Shown here piece after piece: positions 1-9,500 of a DNA stretch of 64,000 nucleotides; the stretch's first letter is position 1, and every line of letters starts with the position of its first letter. A program made the position numbers and the translations under genes. The notes beneath the pieces are model-generated. The model was not told the origin of the DNA. It ran no database searches and saw only the letters and a program-made list of their open reading frames with translations. Origin of the DNA: Endotrypanum monterogeii (taxonomy: Eukaryota > Euglenozoa > Kinetoplastea > Trypanosomatida > Trypanosomatidae); NCBI GenBank assembly GCA_000333855.2, contig CM007327.1, forward strand, positions 251,486 to 315,485, read 5' to 3'.

Positions 1-37
<37 letters not shown>

Positions 38-38
38 A
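1..38. repeat. (TA)n microsatellite at window start
   Basis: Nearly pure TA dinucleotides with one short interruption, in the spacer upstream of the first gene. The remaining bases up to the ATG at 103 are ordinary leader sequence with AG dinucleotides immediately before the start codon. Confidence 0.9.
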
Positions 39-102
39 CATACTATTACTTATAGATTAGCTTTAAGGCTTCGTGTGGCTGTGACACTCTGCCCAGTCTC
101 AG

Positions 103-3100
103 ATGTCGATTGTCACGGATGTGTCGGTGCAAGACTCCATCGCATATTTGCAGGAATTTGTAAATCAAAAGCCTCCCTCCCCCTCCCCCTCCCCTCACTC
201 GATATTCAAGGCGCTGTCAACGGAGGCTCCTGCTCTTCGTCACTCAGCATCAGCGGGCTCGCCCATTGTAGAGCGCCATTCTACATCTAGCGTACCTTCG
301 CTGAGGAGTCGCGGTGGCCTAGGGAAAGGGGGTAGAGGCGAGGACGGCTCAGTATACACCGGCGCCTGTGAATCGTTTTTTAGACCCAGCCGCCTGGGCA
401 GCCACCGACACCACACTACTATTAACAGCGTAGATCCTCCAGGACACGATAGTCAGCCGAACGAAACATCGATCCATCCGCGCGCGACGATCAAGTCAAC
501 GTTGACGAGCTCTGCTCATCTCTCGAGCGCCCGAGGCCCCGTTAATGGGAAGGGCGAAGCAGCGTATCCGGGCATCTCGCCTTCATTTCTCTTTGACAGC
601 ACCGCATCGAGGAGCACCGTGTCGGCTCCTCCAGTGACTCGGTCATCTGGATCAATGTTCCGCTACGGGAAGGACCGGGCAGCACAGCCGTCTCCCTCCT
701 CCTCCTCCTCCCATCGATATCGGTATACCCACGCGGATGGGGCGGCAAGTGGTCAGTTGGCAGGGTCAGCTCCGTCCCTGTCTGACTGGAGGCGGCGCCG
801 TGCCTCATCTTGGGCCCCCGAACACCTGAGCAGACGCGCGACGGCACCATCCTCGTTCCTGTGGCGGAATTCGTCAGCACCGCCGTCACCTGCCTTCCGC
901 CGTGGGCCTTCCGTGTCTTCATTTCTGTGGGGGTGGGGAGACGGTATCGGCGACGGCGCTCACTCTATTGACGCCACAGCCTCTGCAGCAGCATCGACAT
1001 CACCCCTTGGGTCACATATGCGGAGGCACATGCATGCAGGGATTGGGGATCACATGCGAGATAACCATGTAAACCGCGGCTCCGGGTCACACACCGCGCC
1101 GTATGCAGTCCGCACACCGCGCCGTGGCGTTGTCTACGAAGAAGTGACGGAGGAGTGCGTTGGGCAGTCGTCGTGCCTGCCTCAGCGACGCCCTCCCCTG
1201 GCGCCTTCCTCGACAGGGACATCAGCAGCGGCAGCACTACCGAGCGGTGCAGTGGGCCCCGCAGCGCCCCTCGACGAGCCCGTTGAGCTTTTTCAAAGCC
1301 ACAGCGCGGACGAACACGCCGTGAATGTCTGCCGCATCGCCCGCTACCTCAAGGACTACTACGCGAGGGAGGCCAATGAAAAGGAGCTTGGTGTCGACTC
1401 GCTAGGTCCCGAAGACGTGGCTGGGCTGGCGCAGTGCTTCTATATCGATCTCTACCGCACCGTGCGGCAGGTGCGGCGTGCGGCCGGCATGGATACAGGT
1501 GCTTTCCTGGTGGAGGACCCGACGGAGGACGTGCTTGTGGCCTTCAGACCAGCGCCGCCTCCTCTCCAGAGGGAGCTACGCGACAGCGAGGTGCATCATC
1601 TCGGCTCGGCCACTTCGCGTCCTCCTGATACCCCATCTCTCTCAGGTGGCCCTCCCGTCACCCGTGTCGCCACAAGGGAGGGCTATGAAGGGGTGGGTCA
1701 TCACGGACACCACGGAACCGTGGCGCGGCTACCACCCGCCGCCGCACCGACTCCACCCCATCCGCTTCCCCAATCCTACCCGTCCCACCAACTCACTGAC
1801 ACAGGGGTTTCTCCAGGCCAATCCCCTGGCTCGGGGTGGGAACAGGACAGGAAGGAGAGCAGTGGGCCACAAGGCACGCAACATTCGTTGATGAGCGTGG
1901 CCACCGACAAAGGCCAGACTGACGCTGCCTCAAAAGCCTCACTCGCTTTCCGCGGTGACGATACGTATCCAGTGCAAATTGTGAGAGCGCGGCTGCCACC
2001 TTTTCGCAACGATGACGCTGCTGCTCAAGACCACAGGCTTTTCGCGCGGGGTCATGACACGCTACCCGTTGCGTCACTTGAGTCGCATACCGGTTTCTCC
2101 CTGACGTCTACGTCGCTCGCTTACAGGGAAGCGGCCGCACCTGGTACTGTTGCAAACCCGGCTGGTGGTGGTGCCGCGACGCTGCCGTCCTTCCAGGGCG
2201 GCGGAGGCAGCCAAGGTGCTTTCTTTAAAGCACAGAATAACACGCAGTCGCTGCCGCAGCAACAGTCGCGTAGCGTCAACGACGCCAGTGGAGCAGTGTC
2301 ATCGTTGCCAGCCGGAGGATCCTGCCAATCAATGTCTGGTCCACAGCAGATGACTCCGGGAACGAGGCAGCATCATTCATGCCTGGGGCCGAAAGGTTTC
2401 TTCGCAACATCGGCTGGGTCCTTGCCGTTGCCTCCGCACAATCACCGCGGAGGCAGTGATACCCGCAAGAGCGGTGGGCTCGACCTGCCGGGACGAGAGG
2501 CTGTTCTGATACAGTCTCTCGGCCGTCGTCGGCACGTGCGAGGCGACAGCAGCAGCAGCAGCAGCAGCACCTGTGGCGAAGGGGATAGCGATGCTGTAGT
2601 GCGTGGACCCAGGCAAGGTGCGGGGCGAGTGATTCTGGTCCCACCTCAGGGTCGTTTGTGCCGCATCATCAAAAGACCTCTGAAGGAGCTCATGCCGCTT
2701 TTGCGTTTTCGCAGCACTTTTATTTTGAAGTATAGCGACCATCGCCTTCGACCGCACCTTCGACGCTTCCAAATTCTCGACTGCACAGATACGTACGGTG
2801 GCAGAGAGGTGCTCATGCCGCACCTGACGTGGGCTACCCCGGAGGGGGTGGGGCAGCATGAAGAGGATCGAATACAGCGTGTCCGGCACTCGAGGCACGC
2901 GGTGCCACTGCCGACGGGGCTCTCCCTTTCTCAGGAGGAGGTCTCGTACACAACTGCGCTGAACCTTATCTATTTGGATGCCGTCCATGTCGGCCTTGGG
3001 AGTGGCATTCTTGGGCCGTGCATGAACCTGTTTCGTGGAGGTAAGGACGAGGACAAGAGGAGTAGTGCCAACGAGAATAGCAGGCGATCGAACGGTGCCA

Positions 3101-3294
3101 GTGCTGCTGTTAGTGGTAGTGGTGGTTCCGTCGTTGTCGATCACAAAGGCCGTCCAGTGTTGCCAGAGATGTGCGCCGTTTTCGTGTTCACGTCACGTCC
3201 GGTCGCTGTCTCATTTTTGTCTGAGGACGATCGGCAGTTGTGGGTGGGTGCCATGATGGGTGTGGTGGAGCGCAACAAGACGTTGAGGGTGTGA
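103..3294 (+). CDS. Large low-complexity protein with C-terminal PH-like region
   Basis: A 1063-residue open frame from an ATG at 103. I do not recognise a named orthologue. Residues 1-390 are rich in Ser, Arg, Pro and Gly and look disordered. Residues about 392-470 form a predicted helical segment (EPVELFQSHSADEHA onward, with RYLKDYY and LYRTVRQVRR), the most globular part of the N-terminal half. Residues 480-840 are again low complexity with runs of Ser. From about residue 843 to the end there is a beta-rich region ending in an amphipathic helix: FILKYSDHRLRPHLRRF, then CAVFVFTSRPVAVSFL, then a Trp in DDRQLWVGAMMGVVE. A basic first strand pair and a terminal helix with one conserved Trp are typical of pleckstrin-homology folds, here interrupted by low-complexity inserts. 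A phosphoinositide-binding or scaffold role would fit but is inference. Gene reality is well supported by length and codon use. Confidence 0.85.
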   Translation: MSIVTDVSVQDSIAYLQEFVNQKPPSPSPSPHSIFKALSTEAPALRHSASAGSPIVERHSTSSVPSLRSRGGLGKGGRGEDGSVYTGACESFFRPSRLGSHRHHTTINSVDPPGHDSQPNETSIHPRATIKSTLTSSAHLSSARGPVNGKGEAAYPGISPSFLFDSTASRSTVSAPPVTRSSGSMFRYGKDRAAQPSPSSSSSHRYRYTHADGAASGQLAGSAPSLSDWRRRRASSWAPEHLSRRATAPSSFLWRNSSAPPSPAFRRGPSVSSFLWGWGDGIGDGAHSIDATASAAASTSPLGSHMRRHMHAGIGDHMRDNHVNRGSGSHTAPYAVRTPRRGVVYEEVTEECVGQSSCLPQRRPPLAPSSTGTSAAAALPSGAVGPAAPLDEPVELFQSHSADEHAVNVCRIARYLKDYYAREANEKELGVDSLGPEDVAGLAQCFYIDLYRTVRQVRRAAGMDTGAFLVEDPTEDVLVAFRPAPPPLQRELRDSEVHHLGSATSRPPDTPSLSGGPPVTRVATREGYEGVGHHGHHGTVARLPPAAAPTPPHPLPQSYPSHQLTDTGVSPGQSPGSGWEQDRKESSGPQGTQHSLMSVATDKGQTDAASKASLAFRGDDTYPVQIVRARLPPFRNDDAAAQDHRLFARGHDTLPVASLESHTGFSLTSTSLAYREAAAPGTVANPAGGGAATLPSFQGGGGSQGAFFKAQNNTQSLPQQQSRSVNDASGAVSSLPAGGSCQSMSGPQQMTPGTRQHHSCLGPKGFFATSAGSLPLPPHNHRGGSDTRKSGGLDLPGREAVLIQSLGRRRHVRGDSSSSSSSTCGEGDSDAVVRGPRQGAGRVILVPPQGRLCRIIKRPLKELMPLLRFRSTFILKYSDHRLRPHLRRFQILDCTDTYGGREVLMPHLTWATPEGVGQHEEDRIQRVRHSRHAVPLPTGLSLSQEEVSYTTALNLIYLDAVHVGLGSGILGPCMNLFRGGKDEDKRSSANENSRRSNGASAAVSGSGGSVVVDHKGRPVLPEMCAVFVFTSRPVAVSFLSEDDRQLWVGAMMGVVERNKTLRV

Positions 3295-3505
3295 TGGGCC
3301 GAATCATGAGCAGGGACTGAAGTGGAAACCAGTCGACCCAGGCACTACACGCGCTGTGCGGCTTAATCAACTTTCGATGTCTGTGTAGCGTATGATCGCA
3401 ATTTATTTATTTATTTTTCATTCTACTCTTTCTTCTGCTTTATATGAAAAAAAAAATAAATTCCTTTCTCCCCACTAGCTGTCTATATATACACACATAT
3501 ACACA

Positions 3506-3508
<3 letters not shown>

Positions 3509-3542
<34 letters not shown>
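3509..3542. repeat. (TA)n microsatellite
   Basis: Uninterrupted TA dinucleotides about 215 bases after the first gene's stop codon, preceded by (CA)n-like and followed by (GT)n-like sequence. Confidence 0.9.
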
Positions 3543-3552
<10 letters not shown>

Positions 3553-4700
3553 ATGTGTGGTGTATTGAAAAGAACCTTAAAAAGAAAAGAAAAACAATAA
3601 CAACCAGAGACGTCGACGAAACGGCTCCGCACGCTTGTCTCTGCTTCTGTCCCTCACCCGGAAAAAAAAAAAGCAGGTCATGTTTTCTTTTTTTTTTTTG
3701 TTATCCAGTGGCGGACCGGCTGCAGCGTTGGGTATTCACTCTTTTCTTCACTGGTGCGTGCTTCCTCTCGCGCGCAACTAGTGTTGGCCATGTGAGGTAC
3801 AATGTATGCTTGTGGGGGCAAGTGGTGAAGATGCGGTGAGTCGGGGTTCACGTGTGTGTGTGTGTGTGTGTGCGCGCGCGCGCTTTGTTCTTCGATGTAC
3901 CACTTCTCCATCACAATCAGTTCCGTGTCATGGTTTTCTCGAAGTTTTCTTCCAACCACCCTATCTTTCTTGCCCTCCTCCCCCTCTTCCTCCACACCAC
4001 ACCACACCACACTTGCCCCTCACTCTACCAGAGCGAAGACGGAGAAGGTATACTCAAAAAGTCTTCACCCCGAGTCGTTATATTTCGTTCCTCCGTTTGA
4101 GTGGAGCAAGTATAGCTCTCTCGACCCCTTCCATCCTTTTTTTTTTTGAGGTTGCTACCTCACATATTGACGAATATATATATATGTATATATATATAAT
4201 ATACTATATACATATTATATATTAGATCATATATATTGATAGTTTCTATTTCTTTTTGCGCTTGCTTTCAGTAGCTATATACATATATATATATATATTT
4301 TTTATTATTATTATTATTTTTTTTACAGTTTTGATTCTCCTTCCCCATCTCACCCTTTGCCTAACGCAAAAAATCAGTGTTTTTTTTATTACTATTTATT
4401 TCATTCGCTTTTTCCTTTCTGTTCTCAGTGCCTTCGAAACCACTCATCTACATATCAGCGTTGGTATGCACTCAGGCCCCCTCCCTTAAATCTCTTCATT
4501 CCCCTTATCCCTTTCCCGTTTCCATCCTCATTCCACCCTTTCCTCGCTTGCTCCACCCATTTTTGGCTCGTTTTGTGAGCATCAACGTCTTCGAGGGCTC
4601 AGCCTTTGAAAATAGACCACAGGGTGATCTACACGTTGTGAGGTAATCCTGGCCAGTGAGAAGATCTTCACCTCCCTTTTATCGATTGAACACCGTCGTA

Positions 4701-4731
<31 letters not shown>

Positions 4732-5502
4732 TTTTTGAGCGCGCGTGCTTTTCTTTCCAGATCCCGTTCTTAGCTACCTACCCACTGTGCATCGGGCGAT
4801 TTTGAGGCACGCAGACGAACACACACAAGTCTAGTAGGTGAGTGAAGGGGGGGGAACGAATGCCCTGTAGAGGAGACACGAACAGCAACCACCAAAAAAA
4901 AACAAAAAAACGGCGATAAGAAAAAAGAGAAAGACGAAAGAAATCTTTTTTTTGATGTATTCGTGACTGCTTGGTTTCGAAATTATTTTTCCCCATCGCG
5001 CTCTCGTTGTATATGTGTGAGTACCTCAGTTGCATGGCTTTGTTTTTCGTGTTGCCTGCATTTCTCTAGTCCTTGTCTGGCGTGCGTATCACTATCGCTC
5101 ATACCTACTAGCCTTTTTTCTCGGACGCTCTCTCGATTATCTTTTTTTTTTCCTTTGTCTTGGATATATATATATATATATATAATTATTTTTTTTTGCT
5201 CCTCCTGTACTCCCCTTTCCCCCGACTCTGCCGTCTCCCACTCACTCGCTCCTTCAGTTAGACTTAGTGCCCACGCACGCGATCACCCATCTTTTCGTTT
5301 TTTACTTTTCTAAAATTTGAAAGCTGTTTATTCCTCCCCCTCCCCCTCCCCCCCCTCCCCGACCATTCCATTTTATTTCTCACTCACTCTTTCTTGTGCC
5401 CCCTTTCGCCCCTTGCTCTTTTCTCCAAAGTTTCCTCACTATTGTTTTCGCCACGGAGTTGCCCCCTTTCCTTCTCTCTTTTCTATCACCTCTCCCTCTC
5501 TT

Positions 5503-5534
5503 CCCCTCCCCTCCCCTCCCCTCCCCTCCCCTCC
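5503..5534. repeat. (CCCCT)n pentanucleotide repeat
   Basis: About six tandem CCCCT units within a longer pyrimidine-rich stretch. The opposite strand carries (AGGGG)n and could form a G-quadruplex. Confidence 0.85.
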
Positions 5535-5842
5535 TTCTGGTTCATCGTGCTGCTTCTGTTGAGGGTGAGGTCCTTACCCTTTTTGTCCTCTATTTTTTTT
5601 ACCTCTCTCTCTCTCTGTGAGTGTGTCTCTTCGATTCTCGATTTATCCTCCACACTTCCTTATTTCCCTCGACTCGTAACACGCAAATATATATTTTTTA
5701 AATTGTATTTTTTTTTCATTTAGTTCATCCCCCCTCTCCCCTTCGCTCGATCGGTCCGCTGGAATCTCTTTTTCATTGTTTTCTCCACTTGCTCCTTTTT
5801 TCCTGTCGGTGAGGGGGGGATTCACGGTCTTTGGTTTGGGCT

Positions 5843-5844
<2 letters not shown>

Positions 5845-5873
<29 letters not shown>
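5845..5873. repeat. (GCT)n trinucleotide repeat in spacer
   Basis: Nearly ten uninterrupted GCT units in noncoding sequence about 700 bases before the next gene. Similar runs elsewhere in the window lie inside coding sequence, where they encode Ser, Ala or Gln runs; this one is not in a supported gene. Confidence 0.9.
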
Positions 5874-6137
5874 ACTGAGCAGAGTGAGGCACTATTCAGG
5901 TGTTGCTTGTTAAAATTTATTTGTGTCTTTGCTTCCTGTGATTTCTCGCACCTTCGCACACACACACACACATAAATATATATATATATATATTTATATA
6001 TAATATGTACATACATCTCTCTCTGTGTGGTTGCTTTATTTGCTGGAGCTTCTTTCACTTTTAACTTTTTTTTCCCCTTTTTCCTCATCACGTGTTTTTT
6101 GGCGACACTTTTTCCAGTTACTCTTTTTTTAAAAAAA

Positions 6138-6219
6138 TATTGTTGTTGTTGTTATTGTTGTTGTTGTTATTGTTATTGTTGTTGTTGTTGTTATTGTTGT
6201 TGTTGTTGTTATTGTTGTT

Positions 6220-6260
<41 letters not shown>
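6138..6260. repeat. Interrupted (TTG/TTA)n trinucleotide array
   Basis: About 120 bases of TTG triplets with scattered TTA variants, running directly from a poly-A patch. The open frames here encode only poly-Cys or similar runs and are not genes. It lies 295 bases upstream of the next start codon. Confidence 0.9.
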
Positions 6261-6454
6261 GTTTCTAGCGTTTTCAGGTATCACTGAAGAAAAAAAAAGT
6301 AAAGGTGAGGGTATTTTATCCTTTAGAGCGGTACATCTGTTCCTGTGTTTTATATCGCTGCAACTTCACATACACACGCACACACACACACACACACACA
6401 CGCACACACAATAATAATAATATATACATCTATTTATTTATCTACCTCCACGTG

Positions 6455-6486
6455 TCTCTCTCTCTCTTTCCTTGTGTGCATGTGAG
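6455..6486 (+). promoter_or_regulatory. Candidate trans-splice acceptor for the 6555 gene
   Basis: A CT-rich tract (6455-6472) is followed by the first downstream AG at 6485-6486, leaving a 68-base leader before the ATG at 6555. This matches the usual trypanosomatid layout of pyrimidine tract then AG. The exact site is inference. Confidence 0.5.
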
Positions 6487-6554
6487 TGACGGAGTGGGTA
6501 GTGATAGTAGTCCTACTTGTGGTGAAAAAAAAAAATCTGAGTCCATCAACCAGG

Positions 6555-9500
6555 ATGCAGTCTACTGTAATGCAACCGGACTTCTTTGATACAGACTATA
6601 CATTTGTGCAGCGCATCCTCTCCGTGAGGGCGAGCTGCACTGATGTGTCCAGATGTAAGGAAACATGTTCACAGCCCTGCAAGAGGTCGACGAACTCTTC
6701 GCAGTCTTCTTTACAGACGAGAAGTGACACTAGCAGCTCCATCAACAACCAGGGTCGTTTTGGCGTCCTTGGTGGTGACCCAAACCAAGGCAACACCTAT
6801 CGAGTTCTGAGTACACTACTGTTGCCAGAAGCCGTAGACAAGGACCAGGTCACTCCTCCACAATCCAACAAACTATGTGCGCTCAACTCGCTAAATGTGC
6901 ATGCCGATACCCAGCGCAACCCCAAGGATGGTGCAACGCTGTCCGGTATTTCTTATGTTTTGCCTTCGGTAAAAGAAGACTTGCCGAGGTGGACTGAAGG
7001 CCGGAACTCGCCTGTGTCGCCAGCGTCGGCTACGTCCGGCATGCAGCGTGCAATGGAGAAGGGGGCGCCGCCAGTGCGCCGCCAACGCAACATGTCCATT
7101 GCCTCCGACATTACACACTCTCGAAGTGAAAGTGGTGCTGATCTTGGCCAGGATGCGAAGGCGACCGCTTTGCGGCGCGACGTTGTGCGCCGTACCCTCT
7201 CGGCGCTGGGTTTTCCCACCTCCGCGGGAGTTGCGGCCTTTGTAGACCGTTGTGAGGCGGCTGCGGTGCTGTCTGCACAGACGTCAGGGGATGGCGGCGG
7301 CGTTGACCGGTCAGCACACACCACCACCACCATCTCAACAGGCAGTATTGAAAGTCGTTCTGAGAACGAGCAAGTACCTGACGCGCCTCCCCCGCCCCCG
7401 GTGTCGGCCCCACGCACCCCGGTAGGGCGTGCACCCCACAGAGGGCGGGCCTGGTTTCCCGACTCGCCAGTGGCGACAACGTTTGGTACCTTTCTGCAGC
7501 TTCTGCATGCAGCGCCTCCGTCTCCAGCTCTTGCGGCGGCCCTGCCTGGCCATGAAACACCCAACGTTGCATCCGACTCCACAACACAAGCAAGTTCGAC
7601 CGACAGAGGCCAGAGATCTTGCATTACCCCAATAGGGTCACTTCCACCAGTGGAGATGTCGACGGAGGCGGCGAGTCTGGGCGGCTCTACGTTGTGTCTG
7701 CCACCGCCACCACTGCCACCACCGCCGCCGCCGCCGCCGCCATACATGGAGACAGCAACTCCACACTCCACTTTTGGCGCTGGAAATTTTACATCTGAGC
7801 AGGACGTCGTCGCGCATGTGCGGCTGGCACTTCCATGGTCGATTTGGGTCACAGAAAGGCGGTGCCGCACTTCCGCTGGCGCCCCCGAGCTCGGCGATGA
7901 CGTGGATCTACCACCGCTGCCCTCGCCCACAGTTCCCATGTCGACTGCTCAGCACCGCACCCCTGTTGGATGTGTATTGCCGCTCGCTACGCGCCACGTA
8001 CCGCGGAATACCTCCTCCTCGACAGACATCTCATCTGCTCCGTCCTGTGAGGCGACGCTTGTCAGCGACCATCTGGACGCAGTCTTGCCGACCTGGGCTT
8101 TTATGTCTTCCCATATTGCGGATGCGACCTTACCAACAGTCGCCACGTCCGTGCCCCCTGCGGTTTCTACGAGGGACAGTTCTGTCACCTTTGCCTCGAT
8201 AGGGAGCAGCCGAAACCGTTGCAGCCACAGCCAGAGCTACAGCTACAGCAGCGGTCTGTCAAATTCTCTTGCCGGGGGATTTTCGCTGCCGCAGGTGTCA
8301 ACGCTCGGATCACAACTCAATATAGAAGAAAGTGTACGTCGAGAGGCGTGCCTGTTCCCCTGTGCGTTGGCGGAGGCGTGTGCGCAGGGGCGACAGCAGC
8401 GACTTCAGTCAACTACACAGGCGGCTGCTTCTTCCCCGGTGCCAAGTTCTTTACACTTGCTCCGACTAGAGCTTCAGGTTCATGTGCAGCACATTCTACC
8501 GACGGTGCGCAACGTGGCACCGACTGAGCGGCAGCACCTACTTAGCAAAGCTCTTGCCGGTTTCGCACAGACAGGTGTGCTGCCTACCACACTCCTGCGT
8601 GGTGTACTGAACGACGCCGCGTTGCGGTTGCTTGCCAGCGTGGACAATGCGGTCTTGGGACGGGTTGCCGGTGAGGTGGACCTGGTCAGCAAGGCAGAAA
8701 GCCGATCGCACAAGGATGATGCACCTAACGCATCATCAAATTCAACCACCGTTTCTCAAGCGGGTTGCCAACGTGTCACGCCGCTTAGTCTCCATGTTGA
8801 GACGCTCCAAGTGGAAACGGGCTTTGCGAGCGCCTCTTCGACAGCCCGACATCAGTTGAGCTCCTTCGAGCACCCAGTGAAGGACTCCACGTTATCTGAG
8901 GAGATAGATTCGCAGCGTCATACGGTGGCAGCGACGACCACCACCCCAACACGGGTAATCCTCACAGTGCTTGTGCACGCTCAAAATAATGTCATGCTAT
9001 TCACGTCCTCCGAAGCGCAGGAGACGCCGACGACGCATGGCGGGCAGATGCCACAGGCAAACGGTGAGGATGTTGCGGGCTCGTCACGGAGAGAAGAGGC
9101 TTCGCTCTTGTCCTCCCCGGCAGGTGCTACAGCGTCAATGGACCCAAGAGCCGCCGTGTCATTGGCCAGTGTCGTTATTCCCCGTCTTTTCCCACTCGCC
9201 TTTGGGCTGTCGCATTTCGCGACGAAGCTCTCTCTTTCTAGCGCCCTGGACTACAATGTGCTGCGCACCGCGATGAAGCCTGCGCACCCCGGGAAGATGC
9301 CCCGCCCCACCGCTGGGGCAGAAAACAAGGAGGCGGCCACCGTTGCAGCGAAGCATTCAAACGCAGTCACAGAACCAAGTGAGGGCAGAGCGCCCAAGAC
9401 AGTGAAGGGGGCTGCATCCTCTCCTGACGCCGACGCTGCGGTGCTGCCATGGTCGTGGCAGGATATCTCGCTTGACGCTGTTAGGGACCGTTGCGGCCTA

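Larger units (their letters stand above)
3295..6554 (+). other. Long spacer with dense microsatellites
   Basis: This 3.26-kb spacer has no convincing gene; its open frames are short and built on simple repeats. It holds (TA)n at 3509-3542, GT/GC at 3851-3883, further TA runs near 4165-4215 and 4700-4730, long CT-rich and poly-T tracts, (CCCCT)n at 5503-5534, (GCT)n at 5845-5873, an interrupted TTG/TTA array at 6138-6260 and (CA)n near 6373-6410. It should contain the 3' UTR of the upstream gene and the 5' UTR of the downstream gene. Confidence 0.7.

Noticed and set aside
6953..7939. 328-codon minus-strand open frame
   Set aside because: It lies entirely inside the 1897-residue + strand gene; GC-rich coding sequence commonly leaves the opposite strand open.
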